Origin: Vibrio campbellii CAIM 519 = NBRC 15631 = ATCC 25920
GTDB lineage: Bacteria > Pseudomonadota > Gammaproteobacteria > Enterobacterales > Vibrionaceae
NCBI RefSeq assembly: GCF_002163755.1
Contig: NZ_CP015863.1
Coordinates: forward strand, 1,674,001 to 1,738,000
Direction: 5' to 3'
DNA: 64,000 nt
Shown one piece after another: positions 51,101-60,512 of the stretch. Below the pieces are notes generated by a model. It was given only the letters and a program-made list of their open reading frames with translations, was not told the origin of the DNA and ran no database searches. The stretch's first letter is position 1, and each line of letters starts with the position of its first letter. The position numbers were made by a program, and so were the translations under genes.

Positions 51101-53012
51101 CTGCAAATGCTTGTTGGAAACGATCGCGAGCTTCACGAAGATCAACGGTCTTGTCGCTCTTATGCAGCATTGAGAAGTCTAAGATCCAAAACGTTTGGCC
51201 GTTGTTTGTTTCGATCTCATAAGGTGATTCGCCGATCACGCGTAAGCCTAGGTTTTCCAACATTGGCATCACGTCAGATAGGTGAATTGGCTCGTCGCGG
51301 TGGTATAGCTTTAAACGCACCGCTTTCGATTCTGCCGCTTCTTCTTGCGGACGGTAGAACAACATTCCAAGCTTGTTATCATCGCTTAACGCTTCTAGGC
51401 GTTCGATGTCTGCAACCGCAGAACCTGGCATCATGTCTTCTTTATATGAACGTGGGAATGCGCTCATGTACTCTTTCGAAAGTGGAAGACCTTTACTCTC
51501 ACCAAAGTTTGCAATGATGGATTCTTTTAGGCGGTCATCCCATGAAGTCGATACTTCCATTAAGTTCTGCTCAATCTTTTTCACGTCTACATCAATGTTG
51601 TTATTGTCTACACGAACAATGTAATGGGTTCTCGCCAGCGGGCTTTCTGAGAAGAAGGTTGTGAATTCAACTTCTTGCTCGCAACCGAAGTACTGCTTAA
51701 GAATGCGTTGCGTTTGGCGGCGAAGCTCGGTGTTGTAACGATCTTTTGTCACGTAAACCATGCAGCTGAAGAATCGACCGAACGGGTCTTTACGAACAAA
51801 TAGACGCAACAAGTCACGATCTTGCATTTGCACGACGCCCATTCCCACTTCTAATAGCTCTTCTTCACGAGCTTGAAGTAACTCGTCACGTGGGTAGTTT
51901 TCTAGAATGTTGTGCAGGGCTTTGTACGAGTATGATCCGTTACGGTAGCCACTCGCTTCTAGAATACGATCCACTTTCTCGCGGATCAGAGGAATACTTT
52001 GTACGGCTTGGTTGTATACAGCAGAAGTGTAAAGACCTGTGAAACGGTGCTCACCAATCACTTTGCCATTCTTGTCGAATTTCTTAACACCAATGTAGTC
52101 AGTGTAAGCTGGGCGGTGAATACGAGAGGCCTGATTGCCCTTGGTGATGATCAGCGCGTAAGGTTTTTTCGCTTCAAGGCGCGCAGAGTCTGACAGTTCA
52201 GAAAGCTTGATGCTGCGAACACGACTGTCATCAGCAAACATGCCAAGGCCTTTCTCTTTCACTGGCTGGAGTTCAGTGTCACCGTTGACGTTAACAAGAT
52301 CATATTCCTTATAGCCCATGAAGGTGAAGTTATGATCCCCTAACCAGCGTAGGTATTCGATCGTTTCATCTAAACGATCTGTTTTCATCGAAACACGATC
52401 TTTATTCTTCTCAAGGTCGTTGGTAACGATCTTAAGTTTTTCAACCATTTGCTTCCAGTCATCAACGACTAAGCGCGTGTCTGATAAGATGGTTAGCAAC
52501 TCATTTTTCAGCGCTTGCATTTCATCTTTACTGGTTAAACGGTCTACTTCGATGTGGAATAAAGATTGTAGAACGCCGCCCTCGCCATTTACGTCCGTCA
52601 CTTGCCCTTTCTTATCGCGTTCTAGTTGCGTTGGGTTGTTGAGCATTAAGTGAGAAACAAGGTCGAGTCGCGTTAGCGCCATCTTGATGGAATCCACCAA
52701 AAATGGGCTATCCGGTACAACAATTTCAACGATAGTGTGAGTTGATTGCCAACCTTGGCGGCTGACAGTCGGGTTGAATACCCTGACAGAAATATCTTCT
52801 GGTTTCTTTTCATTGACGCGGTGCCACAGGCTAACAACAGCACCATAAAGGTCGGATTCGTTTCGCTGAATTAAGTCATCATCAGCAATGTTACTAAATA
52901 AGTGTTGAGCAAGTTTAGTTACAAGCGGTTGGTGAGAAAGCTCGAGTTTGTCTTGAATTAGTTGGTATACCTTTTCAAGCAGAACCGGCACTACATTTTC
53001 ACGCGCGGTCAT
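48171..53012 (-). CDS. gdhB: NAD-specific glutamate dehydrogenase, large (~180 kDa) class
   Basis: 1613 residues from ATG 53012 (MTARENVVPVLLEK; GGAG 7 nt upstream). It matches the L-180 class NAD-GDH of Pseudomonas and Vibrio: regulatory ACT-like N-terminal half, catalytic core (~780-1250) with GGKVARGGLRWSDRQEDFRTE, PVGAKGGFV and the Rossmann GVGDMAGDVFGNGMLLS segment, and a long C-terminal part. It degrades glutamate to 2-oxoglutarate and ammonia. It stands alone. Confidence 0.94.
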   Translation of the reverse strand: MTARENVVPVLLEKVYQLIQDKLELSHQPLVTKLAQHLFSNIADDDLIQRNESDLYGAVVSLWHRVNEKKPEDISVRVFNPTVSRQGWQSTHTIVEIVVPDSPFLVDSIKMALTRLDLVSHLMLNNPTQLERDKKGQVTDVNGEGGVLQSLFHIEVDRLTSKDEMQALKNELLTILSDTRLVVDDWKQMVEKLKIVTNDLEKNKDRVSMKTDRLDETIEYLRWLGDHNFTFMGYKEYDLVNVNGDTELQPVKEKGLGMFADDSRVRSIKLSELSDSARLEAKKPYALIITKGNQASRIHRPAYTDYIGVKKFDKNGKVIGEHRFTGLYTSAVYNQAVQSIPLIREKVDRILEASGYRNGSYSYKALHNILENYPRDELLQAREEELLEVGMGVVQMQDRDLLRLFVRKDPFGRFFSCMVYVTKDRYNTELRRQTQRILKQYFGCEQEVEFTTFFSESPLARTHYIVRVDNNNIDVDVKKIEQNLMEVSTSWDDRLKESIIANFGESKGLPLSKEYMSAFPRSYKEDMMPGSAVADIERLEALSDDNKLGMLFYRPQEEAAESKAVRLKLYHRDEPIHLSDVMPMLENLGLRVIGESPYEIETNNGQTFWILDFSMLHKSDKTVDLREARDRFQQAFAAIWAGNLESDGFNRLLLGASLSGREISILRAYARYMRQVGFPFSQQYIEDTLSHYPDLATGLVNLFAKRFDPKHKGSEKGQNDLIKKITEELDRVESLDDDRIIRRYMEMITATLRTNYYQLDEDKQPKPWLSLKMKPSEIPDIPQPVPAFEIFVYAPDIEGVHLRGGKVARGGLRWSDRQEDFRTEILGLVKAQQVKNTVIVPVGAKGGFVCKRQHTLTNRDDIFAEGQRCYKRFIRALLDVSDNIIEGEVIPPKSVVRHDEDDPYLVVAADKGTATFSDLANSVSDEYNFWLGDAFASGGSNGYDHKAMGITAKGGWESVKRHFREMGINCQTTDFTAIGVGDMAGDVFGNGMLLSKHIRLQAAFNHMHIFIDPNPDSATSWEERNRLFNLPRSSWEDYNAELISQGGGIFSRRSKSIQLTPEIQKMLGTKKASLAPNDLIKMILQMEVDLLWNGGIGTYVKASSETHTDVGDRANDVLRIDGCDLKAKVVGEGGNLGMTQLGRIEYATTGGRVNTDFVDNVGGVDCSDNEVNIKIFLNGLVSNGDLTVKQRNQILESMEDEVGEIVLDDAYRQSESISVTEQQGVGIVKEQIRFIHTMEKAGYLDRALEYIPDDETLIEREKQGLGLTRPELSVLVAYGKMVLKEQLVADEIANDEFHGKQLVAYFPIELRRNYKDQMVNHPLRAEIIATALANQMVNEMGCNFVTRLQEETGASVVDIANAYSATREIFELEGILKQTRALDNVATAEAQYEIMFYVRRALRRISRWLLRNRSGKSTVAELVAVYKDDVHTITETLDTMLVASEVEEHNELAQKWIERGVEEKLAHHVARLSSLQSALDISAVASETGKTVEQASKLYFNLGDRLSLHWFLKQINGQAVDNNWQALARAAFREDLDWQQRQLTAQVLTCGCSTEVLDVMQALEDWMTTNELSLHRWESILNEFKVGSVHEFAKFSVALRELVLLNLNCSSNE

Positions 53013-53211
53013 ATTCACACTCCACATTAGAATTGTTGTTTTGTAGGGGGACTTAATTTCGGGTTTGAGCCTCGAAACTAAGCATAGGTAATGCATGCGC
53101 TTATTGTAAAAGCATAATTACAAATGTTTAACAAGAAATAGCAGTGGTAGGAGGTGAAATGTTTGATTATGTGACTAAGATTCCTGTTTAACTCACTAGG
53201 AATATCGGGCA

Positions 53212-53430
53212 TCACAGAGTTTCTAACTTTAGAAACTTATTATTTTGGTCAGTTGTGAGTCTAAAACGACCTCTAACACCTAATTGCGTAAGAAAAGGTC
53301 GAAATTTTGATGCATCTAGTTGCACTCTTAAGCCGTTGTCAGTAATGACTTGTACAGAGCTTGCTATGCCAGAATAGTGTGAAAGAAATGTTTGATATGG
53401 GATGTTGAGAGAGAAGTAATACTGGTTCAT
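53212..53430 (-). CDS. DUF2835 family protein
   Basis: 72 residues from ATG 53430: MNQYYFSLNIPYQTFLSHYS, then ASKFRPFLTQLGVRGRFRL and KFLKLETL. It is the DUF2835 pattern and is found near pepN in several gammaproteobacteria. It lies 42 nt upstream of the pepN end (same strand, downstream of it). Unknown function. Confidence 0.8.
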   Translation of the reverse strand: MNQYYFSLNIPYQTFLSHYSGIASSVQVITDNGLRVQLDASKFRPFLTQLGVRGRFRLTTDQNNKFLKLETL

Positions 53431-53496
53431 GAGAATGGTTTGTTGCCAGAACAAAAAACTAGGGTGATCGTACTGACCACCCTATTCTTTTGTTGA

Positions 53497-56103
53497 TTAT
53501 TCGTCTAGTGCTTTAGTCACTTTTTCGAATAGGTCTTTCGCTAGGTTGTCCATCGCTTTAAGCTTTTCAAGCTCAGCACGAATAAGCGCTTGGCGACCTT
53601 CATCGTATTTACGGAACTTCAATAGAGGATCGATCAGACGAGATGCCACTTGTGGGTTGGTATCGTTCAACTGACGAAGGATCTCACCAGCAAACTGGTA
53701 ACCAGAACCTGACTTATCATGGAATTGCACTGGGTTTGCGTTTAAGAAAGAACCAATCAAGCTACGTGTACGGTTCGGGTTCTTCAAGCTAAACGCTTCG
53801 TGGCTCATGGTTTCTTTCACTTTCTCAAGTGCGTTTTCTACTGGGTTGCTACCCTGAAGAACAAACCATTTGTCCATAACCAGACCATCATGCTTCCACT
53901 TGTCGCTGTAATCCGCCATTAGCGCTTCACGACATTCAAGCTGTGCACTGTTTGCTGCACTCATGGCCGCGATCGTGTCCGTCATATTGTTTGATGACTC
54001 GTATTGCGCTTTCGCTAGCTCGTTACCCTTTTCAGTGTGAGCTAGGAACTGCAGACATTGGTTACGCAAAGCTCGTTTACCAATTGCATCGTGAGCAATG
54101 CTGTACTCTGCTTGGTTCAATGCATGATAAGTAGCACTCAGCTCATCTTCTAGCTCTTTAGAAAGTGACAATGTAATGCCATTCAGTACCGTATCTACCG
54201 CATCAATATCAATCTCCTTGTACCAACCAGTGATTTCGTTGATGGAAGGCAGAGAAAGCACTTGAGCAATAAACGCAGGTTCAAGATTTGCATCAAGCAG
54301 GACACCGCGGAATGCATCAATCAAGTCTTCAGACAGCTTAACCTCTCCACCCGCTTGAACATTAGTGACGTTTTGACGAATGTATTTCGCTAATAGCATT
54401 TGGCTAGCGTCCCAACGAGCAAAATCGTTCGTTGCGTGCTTCATCAAGAAAATCAGTTCATCATCACTGTAATCGTATTCCAATTTAACTGGTGCAGAGA
54501 ACTCACGAAGCAATGATGGCACTGGTTGTTCTGCGACGTTTTCGAATACAAAAGTCTGCTTGTCTTGTTTCACGTCTAGGACGTTGTGTACCGATTCACC
54601 GTTGATAACCAGGGGAATCACGTCACCGTTTTGTGCGTATAGCTCAATATCAAATGGAATATGTAGCGCTTGTTTTTCTGCTTGGTCGTGCGTTGCTTCA
54701 GTAAATTGCTCAACCGTTAGTGCGTAAGTTTTTGTTTCCGCATTGTATTCACTGTTTACACGAAGTGTTGGCGTACCAGACTGGCTGTACCATAAGCGGA
54801 ACTGCTTAAGGTCAACGCCCGTTGCGTCTTCCATCGCAGAAACGAAATCTTCACACGTTGCCGCGGTGCCATCATGACGCTCGAAGTAAAGCTTCATGCC
54901 TTTTTGGAAGCCTTCTTCGCCAAGTAGCGTGTGGTACATACGGATAATTTCGCTGCCCTTTTCGTACACAGTTAGAGTGTAGAAGTTATTCATCTCAATA
55001 ACTTTATCCGGACGAATTGGATGCGACATAGGGCTTGCGTCTTCCGCGAACTGAGGACCACGAATAGTACGAACGTTGTCGATGCGGTTTACTGCACGCG
55101 AACCCAAATCAGATGAGAATTCTTGATCGCGGAATACCGTTAGGCCTTCTTTTAAACTCAGTTGGAACCAGTCACGACAAGTCACACGGTTACCCGTCCA
55201 GTTGTGGAAGTACTCGTGACCGATTACCGCTTCAATACCAAGGTATTCGCGGTCAGTCGCAGTTTTTTCATTCGCAAGGACAAACTTCGAGTTGAAGATG
55301 TTTAGACCTTTGTTCTCCATCGCGCCCATGTTGAAGAAATCTACAGCCACGATCATGTAAACATCTAGGTCGTATTCAAGACCAAAGCGGTCTTCATCCC
55401 ACTTCATAGAGTTGATAAGTGAGGTCATTGCATGACCCGCGCGGTCGAGGTTGCCTTTATCGACAAAGATTTCTAGGTCAACTTCACGGCCAGAAGTTGT
55501 CGTATATTTATCGCGTAGAACATCGAAATCACCGGCTACCAACGCAAACAGGTAAGCTGGTTTAGGGTGCGGATCTTGCCATTGCACCCAATGACGTCCA
55601 TTTTCTACTTCGCCTTCAGCGATACGGTTACCATTACTTAGTAGGTATGGATAAATGGCTCTGTCTGCAATTACTTTTGTTGTGTATTTTGCAAGAACGT
55701 CTGGGCGGTCTAAGTAATAAGTGATGCGGCGGAAGCCTTCTGCTTCACATTGTGTACAGAATGCACCACCTGATTTGTATAAACCTTCAAGGGCAGTATT
55801 TGCTTCTGGGTCAATCTTAGTGACGATTTCTAATGCAAATGCAGCGGGAAGGTCCGTAAGAACTAAAGAAGTTTCTTTGACTTCATGATGAGACCAATCT
55901 TCACCGTTTACTTTTACGGATCGTAGCTCTAGCCCTTCACCGTCGAGTTCCAATGTGGTTGATTCACCCTTTTGAACTACTTTTGATACTGCGGTAACGA
56001 TCGTGTCGTTGTCATAAAGATCAAACGTCAAATCAATATCAGTAATGTAATGAGATGGCGCCTTATAATCTTTGCGATATTTCGCTTGGGGAGCTTGAGA
56101 CAT
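53497..56103 (-). CDS. pepN: Aminopeptidase N
   Basis: 868 residues from ATG 56103 (MSQAPQAKYRKDYKAP, AAGGA 9 nt upstream; the ATG at 56109 is too close to it). M1-family zinc peptidase: exopeptidase motif GAMENKG (~263-269) and zinc site HEYFHNWTGN with the distant Glu. It removes N-terminal residues in the cytoplasm. Domain order and length match E. coli PepN. Confidence 0.96.
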   Translation of the reverse strand: MSQAPQAKYRKDYKAPSHYITDIDLTFDLYDNDTIVTAVSKVVQKGESTTLELDGEGLELRSVKVNGEDWSHHEVKETSLVLTDLPAAFALEIVTKIDPEANTALEGLYKSGGAFCTQCEAEGFRRITYYLDRPDVLAKYTTKVIADRAIYPYLLSNGNRIAEGEVENGRHWVQWQDPHPKPAYLFALVAGDFDVLRDKYTTTSGREVDLEIFVDKGNLDRAGHAMTSLINSMKWDEDRFGLEYDLDVYMIVAVDFFNMGAMENKGLNIFNSKFVLANEKTATDREYLGIEAVIGHEYFHNWTGNRVTCRDWFQLSLKEGLTVFRDQEFSSDLGSRAVNRIDNVRTIRGPQFAEDASPMSHPIRPDKVIEMNNFYTLTVYEKGSEIIRMYHTLLGEEGFQKGMKLYFERHDGTAATCEDFVSAMEDATGVDLKQFRLWYSQSGTPTLRVNSEYNAETKTYALTVEQFTEATHDQAEKQALHIPFDIELYAQNGDVIPLVINGESVHNVLDVKQDKQTFVFENVAEQPVPSLLREFSAPVKLEYDYSDDELIFLMKHATNDFARWDASQMLLAKYIRQNVTNVQAGGEVKLSEDLIDAFRGVLLDANLEPAFIAQVLSLPSINEITGWYKEIDIDAVDTVLNGITLSLSKELEDELSATYHALNQAEYSIAHDAIGKRALRNQCLQFLAHTEKGNELAKAQYESSNNMTDTIAAMSAANSAQLECREALMADYSDKWKHDGLVMDKWFVLQGSNPVENALEKVKETMSHEAFSLKNPNRTRSLIGSFLNANPVQFHDKSGSGYQFAGEILRQLNDTNPQVASRLIDPLLKFRKYDEGRQALIRAELEKLKAMDNLAKDLFEKVTKALDE

Positions 56104-56226
56104 GTCCATAAATCCTTGTATATAGAACCACAAAAATACCAGGACTAGAGGGTCAAACACCTCTTACTGGTATCACGATATAAGCTATTTGTAGGGGTTG
56201 TGGTATCAGAATACAAGTCTTTCTAT

Positions 56227-56260
56227 AAAAAAACGGAGCTTTTAGTGGCATAGCTCCGCT
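56227..56260 (-). terminator. Terminator after the secreted duplicated-domain protein
   Basis: GCGGAGCT / AGCTCCGT stem with a 12-nt loop and seven T on the minus strand. It is ~76 nt after the stop. Confidence 0.75.
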
Positions 56261-56335
56261 TTCTGTTTAACATTTAATCAACATCAGAATATTTCACTAT
56301 TAATAAACCTGCGTGAAATAATGGTGATGAATCAT

Positions 56336-57001
56336 TTATGGCGTCACTCGATTGAGTACCGCGTACATATCACCATTAGAATCCTCAATAGTGAGTTCAT
56401 TTTGGTTCAATGTATAGCGTGTACCATGCTCACCATTCTCATACAAAAGAACCAGATGCTCGCCTTCGGTATAGAAAACACCTTGCTTAACTGACTCCTC
56501 ACCTTTTTCATTCGATACTCTGAACATGAACACAAAGTCCGGCTGGAGGATTAAGTCCATCTGATTGATGTTGTTAGCAAGCATGCCATCACCACCAACC
56601 TGAGAACTGGACCAAATACCAGCAAGTGCATCCGAAAGTCCTTTGGTAAAGGTCACTCCGTTGAGGTCGAGAGTGTTATGGTTGTTGCGATATGCATAAA
56701 TTTGCGGTTCGTCCGTGTTTAACCCTAGGACAATCGTGTCTTCATTTGCATTGTACAACCCATCCCAATGGTCAATTGAGTAGTCCTTTTTCTGGATATC
56801 GATGGAGAACGTGTAGTCTGAGCCCAAAGTCAGCTTAATCGCTCGAAAATTCTCAGAAGAATCGTCGGGATTGGGATTCATGAGGTACCAATCCCCGATC
56901 AAAAACGGGGTGTCAAAGTGGCTAAGTTCGTCTTCCTTGTTAGTTTCCGCACTAGAAACGCTGAAGCAGCAAACGCTAAGCAAAATAATGAACCATTTCA
57001 T
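56336..57001 (-). CDS. Secreted protein with two repeated beta-rich domains
   Basis: 221 residues with a signal peptide (MKWFIILLSVCCFSVSSA-ET). Two similar halves are seen: GDWYLM...IKLTLGSDYTFSIDIQ...DGLYNANEDTIVLGL and GIWSSS...DLILQPDFVFMFRVS...QGVFYTEGEHLVLLY. This looks like a tandem lipocalin-like or beta-barrel fold, though no family was recognised. It has an FNR-like site 60 nt upstream. No other gene is joined to it. Confidence 0.7.
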   Translation of the reverse strand: MKWFIILLSVCCFSVSSAETNKEDELSHFDTPFLIGDWYLMNPNPDDSSENFRAIKLTLGSDYTFSIDIQKKDYSIDHWDGLYNANEDTIVLGLNTDEPQIYAYRNNHNTLDLNGVTFTKGLSDALAGIWSSSQVGGDGMLANNINQMDLILQPDFVFMFRVSNEKGEESVKQGVFYTEGEHLVLLYENGEHGTRYTLNQNELTIEDSNGDMYAVLNRVTP

Positions 57002-57060
57002 AACGGTATCCTTATCGTTTTCTTTTAGCTTAGGCTCTAGATCTCGTTTTCGCGAAATAT

Positions 57061-57074
57061 TTGATCTACATCAC
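57061..57074 (-). promoter_or_regulatory. FNR-like box upstream of the secreted duplicated-domain protein
   Basis: TTGATCTACATCAC matches TTGAT-N4-ATCAA in 9 of 10 positions and lies ~60 nt upstream of the start codon, a distance from which it could act on the promoter. Confidence 0.5.
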
Positions 57075-57143
57075 GTAAATTGTTGGTGCAAATTAAGCGT
57101 ATGAACGACCGAGTTCACTATTCAACACACGTTTTAAACACAT

Positions 57144-57173
57144 AAAAAAAGAGCGAGTCATTATGACTCGCTC
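57144..57173 (-). terminator. Terminator after prc
   Basis: GAGCGAGTCAT / ATGACTCGCTC almost perfect stem, followed by seven T on the minus strand. Confidence 0.9.
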
Positions 57174-57210
57174 ATGATTCAAAGAATTGTTAGTCGTTCT
57201 GACTGAATTT

Positions 57211-59205
57211 TTAGTTCTTCAGCATATCAACCATAACCGCTACTGATTCATCCAGATAAACATCCGGCGCTTCGTAGTCTTTCGGCACATCGTCTAGTGT
57301 CTTGAATGGTTCTTTATCCATTGAAGATTGACGTTCATTAATGCGTTCTAGACGTAGAGCTTCCGCTTTATCTGATTCATCTTCGCGAACTTTCTCGTTA
57401 AGAGACAACAAGTTATCGTCTTTCTCTTTACGGTACTTCTCGATATCTTCATTGATGAAGCGGAATTCCATTTCATCAGCGATACGTTTGTTATGAAGTT
57501 CGGTTAGCTTAGTAACAAGTGCGTCATTGCTTGGGAACGTCTGATATTTTGCTTTATCAATACTATCCCAAGGCAGTGCGTTGTCTTCAACACTCTCGCC
57601 CGTTTCGCTTGGTTCAACCGGAGTCGGGTAAGCGATGTCTGGTGCTACACCACGGTTTTGCGTACTACCACCATCAATGCGGTAGAACTTTTGAATCGTG
57701 TATTGAACATAGCCAAGCTCTTTATCAAAAAGATCGTAGATATGGTTCAATGAACGGTGCTGCTGAACGGTACCCTTACCGAAAGAGTTTTCACCAAGGA
57801 TAATCGCACGGTTGTAATCCTGCATTGCCGCCGCAAAAATCTCAGACGCCGAAGCACTGTAGCGATTGATTAATACCGTCAGTGGGCCATCGTAGCTTAC
57901 TTGACCATCAGTATCCGCATTCACTTTGATACGACCGTAACTATCACGAACTTGAACAACCGGACCTTCTTTAATGAAGAGACCCGTTAGCGCGGTTGCC
58001 TCTGTTAGTGCACCACCACCGTTGTTACGCAGATCAACGATGACACCATCAACGTTCTTGGTTTTCAGTTCAGACAGCAGTTTATCTGTATCTTTCGAAA
58101 GACCGACATAGAAGCTCGGCACTTCAAGTACACCAATCTTCTTACCGTTTTTTTCGATGATTTCAGATTTAACCGCGCGATCTTCTAAGCGAACTTTGTC
58201 ACGGACAATTGTGACAACGTAACTCTTCGCATCTTTGCCCTCAGGCAAGACTTGCAGGTTCACTTTCGTACCCTTAGGGCCTTTAATTAGCTGAACCACA
58301 TCATCAAGACGCCAACCGATGACATCAACAACTTCTTCGCCATCTTGTCCAACACCAATAATGCGGTCACCCTCTCCTAGCTGCTTGCTCTTAGATGCAG
58401 GGCCACCCGCGACCAAAGAACGGATCACTGTGTAGTCATCAGTCATTTGAAGCACAGCACCAATACCTTCAAGAGAAAGGTTCATCTCTGATTGGAATTG
58501 TTCGGCATTTCGAGGAGATAAGTAGCTAGTGTGCGGATCAACTTCACGAGCGAAAGCATTCATGTAAAGTTGGAAAGCGTCTTCGTTGCGAGTTTGCGTG
58601 ATACGTTTCATCGCGTTGTTGTAACGCTTCTCTAAAACCTCTTTGATTTCTGGCCACTCTTTGCCAGTCATTTTAAGGTTAAGAGCATCGTACTTAACGC
58701 GTTTACGCCATAATTCGTTTAACTCTGTTTCGTCTTTTGGCCACGCAGCCTCAGAACGATCTAATTCAATAAATTCATCAGTATCAAACTTGATTTCTTT
58801 ATCGAGTAGAGTCAACGCGTAGGCAAAACGATCAAAACGCTTCTGCATCGAAAGGTTATAAACATCAAAAGCAATCTTGTTGTTACCAGCTTTAAGCTGA
58901 TCATCAAGGCTGATTGACCAATCTTTGAAAGAATCGATATCGGCTTGAGTAAAAATATTTCTATTGTAATCAAGCATTTCTACGTAGCGTTCAAAGATCG
59001 CTTTGGAGAAATCATCGTTAAGATTGAAGTGTTTATAATGAGAGCGGGTAAATCGAGAAGTTACTCGTTTGCTAGCTGTTTCATGCTGAACTTCAGGTGC
59101 AAGAACCGGCAAATCATCTTTGTTTAGTTTGGCTTCTAGAGCCTGAGCTGATGCTGCTAGCCAGAAGCTAGCAGCAATCAGTGTCACTTTTGAACGGCAA
59201 TTCAT
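57211..59205 (-). CDS. prc: Carboxy-terminal processing protease Prc (Tsp)
   Basis: 664 residues, periplasmic with a signal peptide (MNCRSKVTLIAASFWLAASAQA). A PDZ domain (~225-310: LSLEGIGAVLQ...) is followed by the S41 protease domain with the catalytic Ser in NRYSASASEIF and Lys in SFGKGTVQQ. It cuts C-terminal ends of periplasmic proteins and trims PBP3 in E. coli. It is 17 nt downstream of proQ, the same order as in E. coli. Confidence 0.96.
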   Translation of the reverse strand: MNCRSKVTLIAASFWLAASAQALEAKLNKDDLPVLAPEVQHETASKRVTSRFTRSHYKHFNLNDDFSKAIFERYVEMLDYNRNIFTQADIDSFKDWSISLDDQLKAGNNKIAFDVYNLSMQKRFDRFAYALTLLDKEIKFDTDEFIELDRSEAAWPKDETELNELWRKRVKYDALNLKMTGKEWPEIKEVLEKRYNNAMKRITQTRNEDAFQLYMNAFAREVDPHTSYLSPRNAEQFQSEMNLSLEGIGAVLQMTDDYTVIRSLVAGGPASKSKQLGEGDRIIGVGQDGEEVVDVIGWRLDDVVQLIKGPKGTKVNLQVLPEGKDAKSYVVTIVRDKVRLEDRAVKSEIIEKNGKKIGVLEVPSFYVGLSKDTDKLLSELKTKNVDGVIVDLRNNGGGALTEATALTGLFIKEGPVVQVRDSYGRIKVNADTDGQVSYDGPLTVLINRYSASASEIFAAAMQDYNRAIILGENSFGKGTVQQHRSLNHIYDLFDKELGYVQYTIQKFYRIDGGSTQNRGVAPDIAYPTPVEPSETGESVEDNALPWDSIDKAKYQTFPSNDALVTKLTELHNKRIADEMEFRFINEDIEKYRKEKDDNLLSLNEKVREDESDKAEALRLERINERQSSMDKEPFKTLDDVPKDYEAPDVYLDESVAVMVDMLKN

Positions 59206-59222
59206 GCGTAGGAGTATCTCCC

Positions 59223-59849
59223 TTATGCGCGCAAGTGCTCCGCTTTCACAACCATTTGTAGGCCGTTAGCAAGTTGAACACGTACATCATCCTTATTGAC
59301 TTCAACAATGGTCGCTGCCATGTTTCCTTTGCCCATGTTCACGTTAACTGCGTTGCCGATTGTGATTTCGTCAGCGTTTAGTGCGCGTGTTTCTACAGGC
59401 TTACTTTCTTTTTGTACTTTTGGTTTGTTAGCACGACGAGGCTGTTGTGGCTTCTTAGCCGCAGGTTTTGCTTTCGCCTTACCCTCTTCGCGAGCTTTTT
59501 GAGCTTGCTCTTTACGACGAGCTTGAACCTTCGCTTTGCTTTCAGCAAGTGTCGCTTTAGCGTGTTCTACGTGTTCTTCTTCTAGCTCACCACATGGGTT
59601 GCCGTCTAGGTCAACACGTACTGCACCTGGTTTTACACCGTGTAGGTAACGCCATGATGAAGTGTACTGTCTTAACGCTGCACGAAGCTGAGTTTTGCTT
59701 ACTTTTTCGTCTTCATTCAGACGTTCCGCAAGATCTTGAAAAATACCAATTTTCAGAGGCTTTGCTTCACCTTCTAAAGTAAAGCACTTAGGGAAACATT
59801 CAGCAATGTATGCGATAACTTCTTTGCTGTTTTTTAACTTTTCAGTCAT
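59223..59849 (-). CDS. proQ: RNA chaperone ProQ
   Basis: 208 residues from ATG 59849 (MTEKLKNSKEVIAYIAECFP; AGGAA upstream). The FinO-like domain covers ~1-125, then a Lys/Ala/Pro-rich linker (~126-165), then a Tudor-like C-terminal domain (AVNVNMGKGNMAATIVEVN). It binds structured sRNAs and mRNA 3' ends. It lies between the fRMsr gene and prc. Confidence 0.94.
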   Translation of the reverse strand: MTEKLKNSKEVIAYIAECFPKCFTLEGEAKPLKIGIFQDLAERLNEDEKVSKTQLRAALRQYTSSWRYLHGVKPGAVRVDLDGNPCGELEEEHVEHAKATLAESKAKVQARRKEQAQKAREEGKAKAKPAAKKPQQPRRANKPKVQKESKPVETRALNADEITIGNAVNVNMGKGNMAATIVEVNKDDVRVQLANGLQMVVKAEHLRA

Positions 59850-59947
59850 GAGGGTTCCTGGTTTGAGCGGATTTCCGCGAAGCATTAAGAAAAAATATTC
59901 TCGTATTATAGTGACATGCCAAGGAAAAACCACACTCGAAGGCGAAT

Positions 59948-60421
59948 TTATGCGTCGTTAGCGTGCGAATTAAGCAGCTTTTCTACTTCAGCCATAAAAT
60001 AAGTGAGACCTTCTTCATCAATTTCATTGAATCGACCGATATTTGGACTGTCGATATCCAATACTCCAGCCACTTCCCCATTGATAGTAAAAGGAATAAC
60101 AATTTCTGAGTTACTTGCTGCATCACAAGCAATATGACCTTCAAACTCGTGCACGTCGTATACTCTTTGTACGCTGTTAGTTTGTGCAGCAGTGCCACAG
60201 ACACCTCTTCCCATTGGGATTCGAACGCAAGCAGGCTTACCTTGGAAAGGACCAAGCACCAACTCATCCCCTTTTGTTAGGTAGAAACCAGCCCAGTTTA
60301 GGTTTTCTAGTTCCATAAATAGAAGAGCGCTGATGTTAGAAAGGTTTGCGATGTAGTCTTTTTCTGATTCGATAAGCGCAACTGCTTGCTTGGTAAGTCT
60401 TTGGTATTGTTCTATGTTCAT
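59948..60421 (-). CDS. msrC: Free methionine-(R)-sulfoxide reductase (GAF domain)
   Basis: 157 residues, GAF domain. The three redox cysteines are Cys65, Cys75 and Cys99, with the same spacing (10 and 24) as Cys84/94/118 of E. coli MsrC (YebR). It reduces free methionine-R-sulfoxide. It lies 98 nt upstream of proQ on the same strand, as in the E. coli yebR-proQ region. Confidence 0.95.
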   Translation of the reverse strand: MNIEQYQRLTKQAVALIESEKDYIANLSNISALLFMELENLNWAGFYLTKGDELVLGPFQGKPACVRIPMGRGVCGTAAQTNSVQRVYDVHEFEGHIACDAASNSEIVIPFTINGEVAGVLDIDSPNIGRFNEIDEEGLTYFMAEVEKLLNSHANDA

Positions 60422-60512
60422 ATTAACTTCCTACTTTTTATTTAGGCTTCCATTCTTATGGTATGGCGTTACAATGCAGCCCTACTTTTAATAGGACTTA
60501 TTCTCAATTACA

